A stretch of DNA of 49,948 nt from an uncultured Eubacteriales bacterium (GCA_900317905.1 ONIN01000018.1:1-49948); one strand, 5' to 3'; positions 6,741 through 14,455 are shown, counted from the first letter of the stretch. Translations and numbers: made by a program. Notes: generated by a model from the letters alone, not told the origin.

Positions 6741-7846
6741 AGCTGCACCCCCACGTCTGCAAGCAGGCGCTTGAATTGGATCTCTTCCAGATACCGACCG
6801 TTGGCGTACTCCGGATCGCGGTTTGCCTCATCCCGCCGCTCCTGCGCCAGACGTATGGCGGCTTTCATTGCCTGTTTCGTAATTGTCTTTCGAGACGCAT
6901 AGCTGCGCAGTGTCCCGGTGGAGCTTTCATACATCCGTTTGACTTCGCTTGCGGCAGCGGCTTCTTTCTCAAAGCCGGAATCTGCCGGCAGGGCGAAATC
7001 TGCGCAGAGGATCTGTTTCCCGCCGGTCAGCTCCAATGGCGCATAGCCCTTGCAGTACCTCTGGCGGTAGGCGTGCTCCATCAGGAAATAGCGCTTACAG
7101 ACCGGGCAGCGCCGGGGATAGTGGTTGTGAGCGAGGCCCTCATAGAAATCCGTAAGAAGGAACGCGCGCAGGTTGGTAAATTCCACGTGCCGCACCGAAG
7201 TATCCGAATCCTCGTCAAGGTAATGGTTCTGCAGCGAGAGCTCCGGGGTGCGGAAGATCTGACTTGCCAGCCAAAGCAGATCCTCCGGCTTCGTCGATTC
7301 GAGTTCTTTGAGACGCATCACGAACCGGTGCAGCCAGGAATCCACATCTCCGAGGTCGTAGCAGAGCTGGATAAACTCCGACAAAAATGCCTTTTCCTGC
7401 TCCAGAAGCTGTTTTCCCGGATGACGGATCGGGTTGTTCGAAAGATCGTAATGAACCTGCACCCAGAGCTCTGCCTGGTCGAGGGCACGCGTGTGGAATT
7501 GCTTCGCATAGTCTGCGATCTGCTCGGCCGCCGCCTCCGTGAAGAGCGTTTCGACCGATTGGCGCAGCTCCTCTACACCAGTTAGGTGAAAGGGCGGCAG
7601 CGTCTCCAGATCCGGCAGAACACGCGCAATCATATCGTGGATCTCTTTTATTTGCTTCTGCAGGATCAGACCGTTCTGCAGTTCCCTCAAATGCTGATCC
7701 AGATAGTCCCACAGGACGCTGACACGTGCCACCGCGTCGTGTACGCGCGCGCGCTGCAGCAGCTCCAGACAGAAATGCCCCAGAGGATATTCTTCTCCGA
7801 GAAACCGAATGCGGTCGCCCTCAATTTCAGCCTTCCAATTGAACAT
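6737..7846 (-). CDS. DUF6076 domain protein
   Basis: 369 residues. A zinc-knuckle-like segment CPVCKRYFLMEHAYRQRYC (about 244-262) is followed by a further cysteine-containing stretch; the N-terminal two thirds are helical and acidic. This matches DUF6076 proteins of Clostridia mobile elements, whose function is unknown. ATG 7846 follows AAGGTGG, 28 bases after the lexA stop, and the stop overlaps the sigma start. The coupling suggests a partner or regulator of the sigma factor, but nothing in the sequence proves that. Confidence 0.75.
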   Translation of the reverse strand: MFNWKAEIEGDRIRFLGEEYPLGHFCLELLQRARVHDAVARVSVLWDYLDQHLRELQNGLILQKQIKEIHDMIARVLPDLETLPPFHLTGVEELRQSVETLFTEAAAEQIADYAKQFHTRALDQAELWVQVHYDLSNNPIRHPGKQLLEQEKAFLSEFIQLCYDLGDVDSWLHRFVMRLKELESTKPEDLLWLASQIFRTPELSLQNHYLDEDSDTSVRHVEFTNLRAFLLTDFYEGLAHNHYPRRCPVCKRYFLMEHAYRQRYCKGYAPLELTGGKQILCADFALPADSGFEKEAAAASEVKRMYESSTGTLRSYASRKTITKQAMKAAIRLAQERRDEANRDPEYANGRYLEEIQFKRLLADVGVQL

Positions 7847-7874
7847 GAAACCACCACCTTGGACGCATTGGCAT

Positions 7875-8483
7875 TCACTGCTTCAGATCCCGCAGCATGA
7901 GCTCTGCGACGCCCTGAATGCGCAGCTCCTCCGGGTAAATGTCCGCAAACTCCGGATTCTCCGGATGGAGGTAGTACCGCTCGCCATCGTGGGCGAGCCG
8001 TTTGAGCGTGGTTTGCCCCTCGTCGTCAATGGCGACGACGATCTGACCAACTGAAGCGTGGGAAGCCTTACGGATCACGACCAGATCGCCGTCCTGTATC
8101 CCGGCGGCGATCATGGATTCCCCGTATACACGCAGCGCAAAGTAATCGCTTCCGCTCAAAAGGGAGTGTGGAACCTCCACGAAGCCTTCGCGCACTTCCT
8201 CTGCGGCGGTCAGAACACCGGCGGCCACATGACCGATGATGGGCAGAGATACCACCTGAGATGCCGTACACGCACGGATATGCTCTGTGACAATTCCGCC
8301 TCGGCCATCATATTCCAGCATTCCCTGCTCCGCCATGGTACGCAGATAGCTGGACGCCGTTTGGCGTGACAGTCCTGTCCCGTTCTCGATCTCGCGCATG
8401 GTGGGCGTACGCAGATGTTCATCAAAAAAGGCATTCACAAACGCTTCGATCTGTCTCATAGTTTCCGGGCCCTTGGATCGCAT
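7875..8483 (-). CDS. lexA: LexA-like self-cleaving repressor
   Basis: 202 residues with an N-terminal winged helix (RTPTMREIENGTGLSRQTAS) and a C-terminal S24 peptidase domain. The cleavage pair is Ala88-Gly89 in HVAAGVL, and the catalytic dyad is Ser123 (GESMIAAGI) and Lys161 (TTLKRL). LexA proteins repress DNA-damage genes and cut themselves when RecA is activated. ATG 8483 is chosen because GGGGTGA lies 8 bases upstream; an earlier ATG at 8510 lacks a site. The promoter carries two TGAC-N4-GTCA palindromes, so autorepression is likely. The gene leads an operon with DUF6076 and the sigma-like factor. Whether it is the host LexA or an element copy is not known. Confidence 0.88.
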   Translation of the reverse strand: MRSKGPETMRQIEAFVNAFFDEHLRTPTMREIENGTGLSRQTASSYLRTMAEQGMLEYDGRGGIVTEHIRACTASQVVSLPIIGHVAAGVLTAAEEVREGFVEVPHSLLSGSDYFALRVYGESMIAAGIQDGDLVVIRKASHASVGQIVVAIDDEGQTTLKRLAHDGERYYLHPENPEFADIYPEELRIQGVAELMLRDLKQ

Positions 8484-8504
8484 AACAAAAATCACCCCAT
8501 TCGA

Positions 8505-8550
8505 TGACAAATGTCAACGATATATTACAGCTATCGCTGACGATTGTCAA
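8505..8550 (-). promoter_or_regulatory. lexA promoter with two LexA-type operators
   Basis: On the minus strand TTGACA (8550-8545), a 17-bp spacer and TAATAT (8527-8522) form a strong promoter. TGACGATTGTCA (8538-8549) overlaps the -35, and TGACAAATGTCA (8505-8516) lies downstream of the -10. The centres are 33 bp apart, about three helical turns, allowing cooperative binding. The motif differs from the Bacillus SOS box. Confidence 0.7.
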
Positions 8551-8575
8551 GTATAAAATAAAACAGACACATCTC

Positions 8576-8649
8576 TGCCTCACTGTTTATTTTTGCCTGC
8601 TTTGCTATACTTTCCTTTTTTGCGAAATCTCCGCATAATAATAGTAGAG
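8576..8649 (-). repeat. 74-nt repeat copy A with 18-aa basic ORF
   Basis: About 92 percent identical to 9683-9756 in the same orientation. On the minus strand 8636-8580 encodes MRRFRKKGKYSKAGKNKQ followed by TGA. The two copies flank the DUF134-NifX gene. The ORF has no clear ribosome site. Confidence 0.8.
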
Positions 8650-8668
8650 TGCGATATTTTGCAATGAA

Positions 8669-8711
8669 AAAGGCTTTCTCCATCTGCAAATTCGCAGAAG
8701 AGAAAGCCTTT
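8669..8711 (-). terminator. Terminator of the DUF134-NifX gene
   Basis: AAAGGCTTTCTC (8669-8680) pairs with GAGAAAGCCTTT (8700-8711), with an inner CTGC/GCAG pair. On the minus strand it is followed by TTTTTC, fitting intrinsic termination of the gene ending at 8737. Confidence 0.75.
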
Positions 8712-8736
8712 CGCTGTATTTGGTGTTTGTGCCTTG

Positions 8737-9501
8737 TCAATCGTCGTGATGGCCGCATCCGCCGTGATGACCGCAGTCGTGGCCCTCACCGTGATGATGG
8801 CCGTGATGGTCGCAGTCGTGATCTTCTCCGTGATGATGGCCATGGTGGTCACACTTGGCGTCAGGATCGAACTGCAGACTGCCCTGCGCCAGTGCCTGTG
8901 CTGCTGCATCCGCAGAGCCGTTCACGCCGCCGTAGAGCGTGATGCCCGCTTCCGCAAGCGCGTTGCGCGCGCCCATGCCGATGCCGCCGCAGATCAGCGC
9001 GTCCGCCTGCGCTGCTTTCAGGAAACCGGCGAGCGCGCCATGTCCGCTGCCGTTCGTGTCCACGATCTGTTCGGTGACGATTTTTCCGTCTGCCACGTCA
9101 TAGAGCTTGAACTGCTTCGTGTGGCCGAAATGCTGAAAGATCTCTCCGTTTTCATAGGTGACTGCGATTCTCATATGATTCGTTCCTTTCTGTGAGATGT
9201 TCGGCGCGCTCTGTCCGTGAAGCTGATAGCTGCCGCCGCGCAGCTGCAGCCGTTTGCCGTCCACCAGCGCCTCCGCAACTTTTTTTCGTGCGCTGTCATA
9301 GATGGCGGTCACGGTGGGGCGGGATACCCCCATGCGCTCGGCGCACTGCTCCTGCGTCAGCCCCTCGCGATCCAGCAGCCGGATCGTCTCAAACTCATCG
9401 AGCGTCATGACCACCGGCGCGCCTGCGGCGAGCTCTTCGGGGGCGAATTCCCAGTAGTCCGGATAACTGCCAATCCACCGGCACCGCTGTCTTCTCGGCA
9501 T
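8737..9501 (-). CDS. DUF134-NifX/NifB fusion with His-rich tail
   Basis: 254 residues. Residues 1-95 are a DUF134 DNA-binding domain with a helix-turn-helix (LTQEQCAERMGVSRPTVTAI). Residues about 110-210 are a NifX/NifB-type iron-molybdenum cluster binding fold (MRIAVTYENGEIFQHFGHT). The last 39 residues contain 16 His and 4 Cys in a 13-residue tandem repeat (CDHHGHHHGEDHD), a likely metal-binding tail. The two domains are usually separate adjacent genes. Here the linker still carries AGAAAGGA and ATG 9174, so a short NifX-only protein (145 residues) may also be made. The start is ATG 9501 after GAGGTG. A metal-responsive regulator with its own sensor domain is a reasonable guess. Confidence 0.85.
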   Translation of the reverse strand: MPRRQRCRWIGSYPDYWEFAPEELAAGAPVVMTLDEFETIRLLDREGLTQEQCAERMGVSRPTVTAIYDSARKKVAEALVDGKRLQLRGGSYQLHGQSAPNISQKGTNHMRIAVTYENGEIFQHFGHTKQFKLYDVADGKIVTEQIVDTNGSGHGALAGFLKAAQADALICGGIGMGARNALAEAGITLYGGVNGSADAAAQALAQGSLQFDPDAKCDHHGHHHGEDHDCDHHGHHHGEGHDCGHHGGCGHHDD

Positions 9502-9521
9502 AGCCGCACCTCATTTCTGAC

Positions 9522-9563
9522 TTATGTTGAAAACATTATAACATCATTTCAAACATATGTCAA
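9522..9563 (-). promoter_or_regulatory. Promoter of the DUF134-NifX gene
   Basis: TTGACA (9563-9558 on the minus strand), a 17-bp spacer and TATAAT (9540-9535) are both perfect hexamers. An imperfect inverted repeat, TATGTTGAAA and TTTCAAACATA on the plus strand, brackets the -10 and could be the DUF134 operator. Confidence 0.75.
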
Positions 9564-9605
9564 TAATGAACGAGCTGCGGTTTTTGAAACAAATGAAGAA
9601 ATGCG

Positions 9606-9646
9606 AAGCCCAAAGGCGGATCCAATTCGGGTCGACCTTTGGGCTT
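9606..9646 (+). terminator. Hairpin with T-run
   Basis: AAGCCCAAAGG (9606-9616) pairs with CCTTTGGGCTT (9636-9646), followed by TTGC. Its loop shares GGATCCAAT and TCGACCTT with the hairpin at 9788-9830, so the two are related copies. No gene obviously reads into it. Confidence 0.55.
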
Positions 9647-9682
9647 TTGCTATTAACTGTCATTGCTTAACACACACGATTT

Positions 9683-9756
9683 TGCCTCACTGTTTGTTTT
9701 CTGCTGCTTTGCAATACTTACCTTTTTTGCGAAATCTCCGCATAATAATAGTAGAG
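9683..9756 (-). repeat. 74-nt repeat copy B with 18-aa basic ORF
   Basis: About six mismatches from copy A at 8576-8649. On the minus strand 9743-9687 encodes MRRFRKKGKYCKAAENKQ. Differences from copy A leave the frame intact. Confidence 0.8.
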
Positions 9757-9787
9757 GGATATATCCCGACCGCGTTTTTCCATCGAG

Positions 9788-9830
9788 AAGCCCGAAGGCT
9801 GATCCAATATATGGATCGACCTTCGGGCTT
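9788..9830 (+). terminator. Hairpin next to repeat copy B
   Basis: AAGCCCGAAGG (9788-9798) pairs with CCTTCGGGCTT (9820-9830), with inner GATCCA/TGGATC arms, followed by TTTGC. The T-run makes it a plus-strand terminator, yet no gene ends just before it. Confidence 0.6.
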
Positions 9831-9883
9831 TTTGCGTTTAAGGAAACTCAGCTGAAACGCCAAAATCCAATATATTGATAACT

Positions 9884-9918
9884 GCCCCCACTTTTTCATT
9901 TGAAGTGGAGGCATTTTT
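9884..9918 (+). terminator. Hairpin before the VLP gene
   Basis: GCCCCCACTT (9884-9893) pairs with AAGTGGAGGC (9903-9912) with one mismatch, then ATTTTTG. It separates the repeat area from the plus-strand mobilization genes. Confidence 0.55.
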
Positions 9919-9942
9919 GTTATCCAAATCTCAAGAAAGGGG

Positions 9943-10152
9943 GTGATACCCACGCCGCTGAAAATTCCAATCCATCTGCGCAGCCAGATCCGGGAGCTGA
10001 TTCCGCTCTGCTGCAACCACACCGACGGGCACTGTCTGCTGCTGGGCGGGCCGTGCGCACAGGCGCTCTCGGAGTCCCGGATCGTATGCAAGTACTTCCG
10101 GGACTTCGTGCTTCCGGGCGAACCGGAGCTGTGCAAAGAAATCATCCAGTAA
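9943..10152 (+). CDS. Cysteine-rich VLP domain protein
   Basis: 69 residues. The pattern CCNHTDGHCLLLGGPCAQAL followed by VCKYFRDFVLPGEPEL is that of the Cys-rich VLP family, named for the V-L-P motif before the C-terminus. These small proteins sit at the start of mobilization modules in Clostridia elements and may bind zinc; no role is proven. GTG 9943 overlaps an extended AAAGGGGGTGAT ribosome site, so the true start may be a few codons later. It precedes parM by 29 bases. Confidence 0.7.
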   Translation: MIPTPLKIPIHLRSQIRELIPLCCNHTDGHCLLLGGPCAQALSESRIVCKYFRDFVLPGEPELCKEIIQ

Positions 10153-10181
10153 ATACAATTTGAATTAAGGAGAAAACAAAA

Positions 10182-11105
10182 ATGAAAACATTTGGAACCA
10201 CCAAAATCATCGGGGTCGACCATGGCTATGGCAACATGAAAACTGCCAACCATTGCTTCCCCACCGGCATCGACGCCTATGACAGCGAGCCCCTGTTCAC
10301 GAGGGACATGCTGGTCTGCGACGGACGATACTATCTCATCGGCGAAGGCCACAAGGAGTTTGTGGGTGAGAAATCGCAGGATGACGACTTCTACCTCCTG
10401 ACGCTGGCAGCCGTCGCCATGGAGCTGCACGACGAAGGGCTGACCGAGGCAGATGTCTTTCTCGCTGCCGGTCTGCCGCTCACGTGGACGGCGAATCAGA
10501 AGGAAGCCTTCGCGGCTTACCTCTCCCGGAACGAGGAGGTTCAATTTGTCTGGAAGAAGGTCGCCTACCACATCCGCATCAAGGGCGTTCGGATCTATCC
10601 CCAGGGCTTTGCCGCCATCGCGGAAAAGGCCGCTGCCATGGAGGGCGTCAACATGGTCGCCGACATCGGCAACGGCACGATGAACGTGCTGTATATCTGC
10701 GACGGAAAACCGCTCTCGGGCAGGATGTTCACCGAGAAATTCGGCACCCATCAATGTACCCTCGCCGTGCGGGAGGCATTCCTCCGGCAGACGCAGCGGG
10801 AGATCGACGATTACACGATCAACCGAGTGCTTCGCACCGGCAAGGCGATCATCGCTTCTGCCGACCTGAAGATCATCCGCGGTGTGGCAGCCGCCTATGT
10901 ACAGGACATCTTCCGCCGCCTGCGGGAACATGGCTATGACGAGAGCACCATGACGCTCTACATCACGGGCGGAGGCGGCTGTCTGGTCAAGAACTTCTAT
11001 CGGTTTAACGCCAACCGCGTCATCTTCGTGGACGACATCTGCGCCGCTGCCAAGGGCTATGAGTTCATGGCGGAGCTGCAGATGCAGGAGGAGATCATCC
11101 CGTGA
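10182..11105 (+). CDS. parM: ParM-like actin-family plasmid segregation protein
   Basis: 307 residues with an actin-like ATPase fold. Motifs: IIGVDHGYGNMKTA (phosphate 1, about 9-22), MVADIGNGTMNVLYI (phosphate 2, about 158-172) and LYITGGGGCLVKN (adenosine loop, about 264-276). ParM proteins form filaments that push plasmid copies apart. ATG 10182 follows AAGGAG. The stop overlaps the GTG start of a small acidic-tailed gene that fits ParR. Finding ParM in an element with an integrase suggests an extrachromosomal phase that needs stable inheritance. Confidence 0.85.
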   Translation: MKTFGTTKIIGVDHGYGNMKTANHCFPTGIDAYDSEPLFTRDMLVCDGRYYLIGEGHKEFVGEKSQDDDFYLLTLAAVAMELHDEGLTEADVFLAAGLPLTWTANQKEAFAAYLSRNEEVQFVWKKVAYHIRIKGVRIYPQGFAAIAEKAAAMEGVNMVADIGNGTMNVLYICDGKPLSGRMFTEKFGTHQCTLAVREAFLRQTQREIDDYTINRVLRTGKAIIASADLKIIRGVAAAYVQDIFRRLREHGYDESTMTLYITGGGGCLVKNFYRFNANRVIFVDDICAAAKGYEFMAELQMQEEIIP

Positions 11106-11434
11106 AGGAGTATCGCCTCAACGTGCGCTTTCGTCTGGAGGACGACGCCCAGCGGAGGACTGCAGAGTTTTTGGAGCATCTGGATCGGAAGCAATACGGT
11201 TCCCGAAACGCCTTCGCCGTGAAAGCGATCTGTGCTTTCGTAGAGCAGATCCTGGACGGGAATCCCAACGCCGCACTGCTGGGAGACATTCGCCAGATCT
11301 TCCGCGAGGAGGTCTTGACGCTGCAGCTCTCCGCCCCGGAGGAGGCCGCGCCGAAGACGCTGGATGTGGAGCTGACGGATACGCAGAAGAAAACCAACGC
11401 ACGCAATGTGCTGGCAGCATTGGAGGCGTTCTGA
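11102..11434 (+). CDS. parR: ParR-like centromere-binding partner of ParM
   Basis: 110 residues. The N-terminal part (YRLNVRFRLEDDAQRRTAEF, then SRNAFAVKAICAFVEQIL) resembles a ribbon-helix-helix DNA-binding domain; the C-terminal third is acidic and probably contacts ParM. It starts at GTG 11102, overlapping the parM stop, which is normal for par operons. No array of short direct repeats typical of parC is evident upstream, so the centromere is unidentified. Confidence 0.65.
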   Translation: MKEYRLNVRFRLEDDAQRRTAEFLEHLDRKQYGSRNAFAVKAICAFVEQILDGNPNAALLGDIRQIFREEVLTLQLSAPEEAAPKTLDVELTDTQKKTNARNVLAALEAF

Positions 11435-11579
11435 TGGTGCCAAAACTGCTGCTTTCCGTGCCAAACGGAGAAAACGACCGAAAAAAAGGCACATTTTCGT
11501 GCCGTGGCAGATTTCCGGCTGAAAGTGCCGGATTTGCCGAAGGAGAACGGGAGAAATGGCCCTTCGGGGCTGTGTCTCA

Positions 11580-11670
11580 CAGTGTAACAAGCAGGGAACT
11601 TGTATGGCAAGTTCCCGCTTGCCGCCGAGGGGGTCGGCGGCATTTCAATGGGCTCCGCCCCCTGACCCCC
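11580..11670. other. Candidate origin of transfer (oriT)
   Basis: The region before mobC holds nested inverted repeats: GGGAACTTG/CAAGTTCCC (11594-11602, 11608-11616), GCCGCCGA/TCGGCGGC (11621-11628, 11634-11641) and GGGGGTC/GACCCCC (11629-11635, 11664-11670). A hairpin followed by GCTTGC just upstream of mobC and the relaxase is the usual oriT position in Firmicutes mobilizable elements. The nick site is not determined. Confidence 0.5.
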
Positions 11671-11684
11671 GGAAAGGAGGATGT

Positions 11685-11963
11685 ATGGAATCCAGAACCA
11701 CCAGTATCTACACCCGCGTAACGCCGCAGGAAAAGCAGAAGATGGCCCGCACCGCAAAACGGTGCGGGCTTTCTCTTTCGGAGTACATCCGTCAGCGCTG
11801 TCTCGGCTACGCGCCGCGGGAGCTGCCGTCGGAAGATCTCTATTGGCTTTGCGAGTATCTGCGGGACTGTCAGGCAAACGGAACGGAGCAGGACGCGGAG
11901 TTCACTCGCGGCATGCTGAATCAGATTCGGGAACTGCTGATCCTGCCGGGGAGGGATGCGTAA
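11685..11963 (+). CDS. mobC: MobC family relaxosome accessory protein
   Basis: 92 residues. YTRVTPQEKQKMARTAKRCG then LSLSEYIRQRCLG is the ribbon-helix-helix start of MobC-like relaxosome proteins, which open oriT for the relaxase. ATG 11685 follows AAAGGAGG with 4-base spacing; ATG 11681 would leave none. The stop overlaps the relaxase ATG (TAATG). It lies directly after the candidate oriT. Confidence 0.78.
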   Translation: MESRTTSIYTRVTPQEKQKMARTAKRCGLSLSEYIRQRCLGYAPRELPSEDLYWLCEYLRDCQANGTEQDAEFTRGMLNQIRELLILPGRDA

Positions 11964-13342
11964 TGGCGACCACAGGCTTCTGGCCGGTCAAGGGATCATT
12001 GAAGGCCGTCATCCAGTACGCCGACAACCCGGACAAGACCACGAACCGAAAGTTCCTCGACCGGGATCTGGCAGACGCGATCCAATACGTGGAGAACGAC
12101 GCCAAAACGGACGAAAAGCTCTTCGTCTCCGCAATCAACTGCGATCCGGAGACCGCCTATGAGGACATGACCGCCACCAAGGCGCGCTTCGGAAAGCATG
12201 GCGGCAACGTCGCCTACCACGGCTACCAGAGCTTCCGCCCCGGCGAGGTCACGCCGGAAGAATGCCACCGCATCGGCGTTCGGACTGCAAGGGAGATGTG
12301 GGGCGATCAGTATGAGATCGTCGTCACGACGCACCTCAACACCGATTCCCTGCACAACCACTTCATCATCAATTCTGTCTCGTTTAAGACCGGACGGAAG
12401 TACGAAAACCACATCCGCGATCACATCCGGCTGCGGGAGATCTCCGATCACATCTGCCGGGAACATGCGCTCTCCGTTCTGGAGGGCGCTTCCTTCTACG
12501 GTGGCGAAAAGAGCGCCTACTGGGCGCGAAAGAACGGACAGCCGACGCATCGGGACATTCTGAAGGCAGACGTGGAGTACGCCCTGGAATACTCCGACAC
12601 ATGGAGGCGCTTCTGGGATCACCTGAGAACCAAGGGCTACGAGATCGACTACGAGCGCCGGTCTCTGAAAGCGCCGAGCTGGGGGCGCGCCGTCCGTCTG
12701 GATCGGCTGGGATACCCGGATGACGTGATCGAAGCAAGGTTGAAGCCGCATCGAGAGAACATTCTGTTCTTTCACATCGCCAACGCCCACCTGCCGTATC
12801 GCCCCAAGCGCTTTCCGCTGCTGGAGCTGGAGAAGCAGATCGAGCATACGATGCACGATGCCCACAGCGCCGGTGAGGTCTGGGTGAGTCTGTTGCTCTT
12901 CCTGATCACGCGCGTTGCCGGTCTGACCGGTCCGGAGGCTGAAGAGGCACGCTGCCGTCCGCTCTCCCCGGAGATGCGCATGGAGGCGGCAAAGCTCGAC
13001 CGATACGATCAGCAGGTGCGCCTGATGGCGAAAAACGAAATCGAGACAGACACCCAACTTCGGGCGTTCATCGGCGAAACACAGCAGCAGATCACCGACC
13101 TCGAAGCGCAGCGGCAGGGCGTTCGCAACAAGCTCCGCAGAGTATCCGATCCGGAAGAACGGGAGAAGCTCAAGCAGCAAAGCAGCGCTATCACAGAGCA
13201 GCTGAAACCGCTCCGGAAAGATCTGAAAACCGCAAGGGACATCGAGGCGCAGATCCCGGCCATGCAGCAGACCCTCGAGACCGAGCGGAAGATGGAAATC
13301 CAGGCGCTTCAGCGAGAACGCAACCGCAGCCGGGAGCGCTGA
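11963..13342 (+). CDS. Relaxase/mobilization nuclease (MobA/VirD2 type)
   Basis: 459 residues. The metal-binding motif HLNTDSLHNHF supplies His124, His131 and His133; Tyr19 in VIQYADNP is a candidate nicking residue. These fit the Relaxase (PF03432) domain over about residues 1-250. The C-terminal 150 residues form a coiled coil (IGETQQQITDLEAQRQG onward). The enzyme cuts one strand at oriT and stays covalently attached during transfer. It is coupled to mobC by an overlapping start. No coupling protein or secretion genes follow, so transfer would depend on another element. Confidence 0.9.
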   Translation: MATTGFWPVKGSLKAVIQYADNPDKTTNRKFLDRDLADAIQYVENDAKTDEKLFVSAINCDPETAYEDMTATKARFGKHGGNVAYHGYQSFRPGEVTPEECHRIGVRTAREMWGDQYEIVVTTHLNTDSLHNHFIINSVSFKTGRKYENHIRDHIRLREISDHICREHALSVLEGASFYGGEKSAYWARKNGQPTHRDILKADVEYALEYSDTWRRFWDHLRTKGYEIDYERRSLKAPSWGRAVRLDRLGYPDDVIEARLKPHRENILFFHIANAHLPYRPKRFPLLELEKQIEHTMHDAHSAGEVWVSLLLFLITRVAGLTGPEAEEARCRPLSPEMRMEAAKLDRYDQQVRLMAKNEIETDTQLRAFIGETQQQITDLEAQRQGVRNKLRRVSDPEEREKLKQQSSAITEQLKPLRKDLKTARDIEAQIPAMQQTLETERKMEIQALQRERNRSRER

Positions 13343-13383
13343 AAAACATGTTAATGAGAGCAAAATGAAAAAGGAGAAACATC

Positions 13384-14214
13384 ATGCAAGCAATTTACAT
13401 TCCCATTCAGAGCCTGCACCCCTTTGCGGGACACCCCTACAAGGTGCAGGACAACGACGAAATGAATCGCCTCATCGAGAGCATTCAGGAGCAGGGCATT
13501 CTCACGCCGCTGATCGTCCGTCCGTTGGAGGGCACCGCAGCGGAGTATGAGGTCATCTCCGGCCACCGGAGGCTCCGGGCAGCGCAGAAGGCAGGGCTCA
13601 AGGAAGTCCCTGCCTTTATTCATGCCGTGGACCGCGATGAGGCCGCCATCCAGTTGGTGGACAGCAACCTCCACCGGGAGAACATTCTCCCCAGCGAAAA
13701 GGCCTATGCCTATAAGCTGAAAATGGATGCGCTGGATCACAGAGGCAGAAGTTGTGGACAGGTTGGCCACAAGTCGCGCGATTCTGTTTCCGACACCGAG
13801 AGCGGCAGACAGGTGCAGCGTTACATCCGCCTGACCCATCTGCTGCCCGGCCTGCTGGATCTTGTGGACGAAGGCCGCATCGCCTTCACCGTGGGCGTGG
13901 AGCTGTCTTATCTCACGCGAGAGGAGCAGCGAGCCGTTCTGGAGGCAATCGAGCTTTACGACTGCACGCCGTCCTACTCGCAGGCGTGTCGGCTGCACCG
14001 TGACAGCGAAATGATGTATGCCGCTGACACACGCAAGCGCATTCAGGCGGTCATGGCAGAGGAAAAGCCCAATCAGCGGGAAAAGGTTAGCTTTCAATAT
14101 GAGCAGCTGCGCCGGTATTTTCCGTCCGATTACACGCCGAAGCAAATGACCGAGTCGATCCTCCAGCTCCTCGAGCGAGAGCGGCGCCGACGACTCGGCC
14201 GTGACGCAAGATGA
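13384..14214 (+). CDS. parB: ParB/Spo0J family partition protein
   Basis: 276 residues. The N-terminal ParB domain has IQEQGILTPLIVRPLE and EVISGHRRLRAAQKAG (about 57-72, the CTP-binding GxRRxxA-type motif), followed by DSNLHRENILPSEKA and a central helix-turn-helix (about 145-185). No ParA is adjacent. ParB proteins bind centromere repeats and act as CTP-dependent clamps. In this setting it may act with ParM/ParR or as a regulator of element genes; standalone ParB homologues are common on mobile elements. ATG 13384 follows AAAAGGAG. Confidence 0.85.
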   Translation: MQAIYIPIQSLHPFAGHPYKVQDNDEMNRLIESIQEQGILTPLIVRPLEGTAAEYEVISGHRRLRAAQKAGLKEVPAFIHAVDRDEAAIQLVDSNLHRENILPSEKAYAYKLKMDALDHRGRSCGQVGHKSRDSVSDTESGRQVQRYIRLTHLLPGLLDLVDEGRIAFTVGVELSYLTREEQRAVLEAIELYDCTPSYSQACRLHRDSEMMYAADTRKRIQAVMAEEKPNQREKVSFQYEQLRRYFPSDYTPKQMTESILQLLERERRRRLGRDAR

Positions 14215-14230
14215 GAGGGGAGGTGACGCC

Positions 14231-14431
14231 ATGAAGAAAGTGCAGATCCCCGTGAGCGAAAAGGCGAACCTCACTCTGGATGAGGCGGCGGCCTATTTTA
14301 ACATCGGCACCGCCAAGCTCCGGGAGCTGACCAGCTCGGACGATTGCAGATTCGTCCTGTGGGTCGGCTCCAAGCGGCTCATCAAGCGCAAGGAGCTGGA
14401 AAACTATCTGTCCAGAGCATATTCTGTGTAA
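14231..14431 (+). CDS. xis: Excisionase (Xis), MerR-like DNA-binding
   Basis: 66 residues. LTLDEAAAYFNIGTAKLREL followed by RFVLWVGSKRLIKRKELENYL is the standard excisionase helix-turn-helix of Tn916-type elements. It bends attachment-site DNA to favour excision. ATG 14231 follows GGGGAGGTGA. A strong terminator separates it from the integrase, so the two are probably under different control. Confidence 0.88.
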   Translation: MKKVQIPVSEKANLTLDEAAAYFNIGTAKLRELTSSDDCRFVLWVGSKRLIKRKELENYLSRAYSV

Positions 14432-14455
14432 AAAATAAATTCATACATGTGCATC

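Noticed and set aside
8737-8860. Short tandem repeats that could suggest CRISPR or a satellite
   Set aside because: The repeats are codons of the His-rich tail, in frame, and have no spacer structure.
11435-11684. A longer frame running from parR into mobC
   Set aside because: It reads through the nested inverted repeats of the candidate oriT and has no family resemblance.
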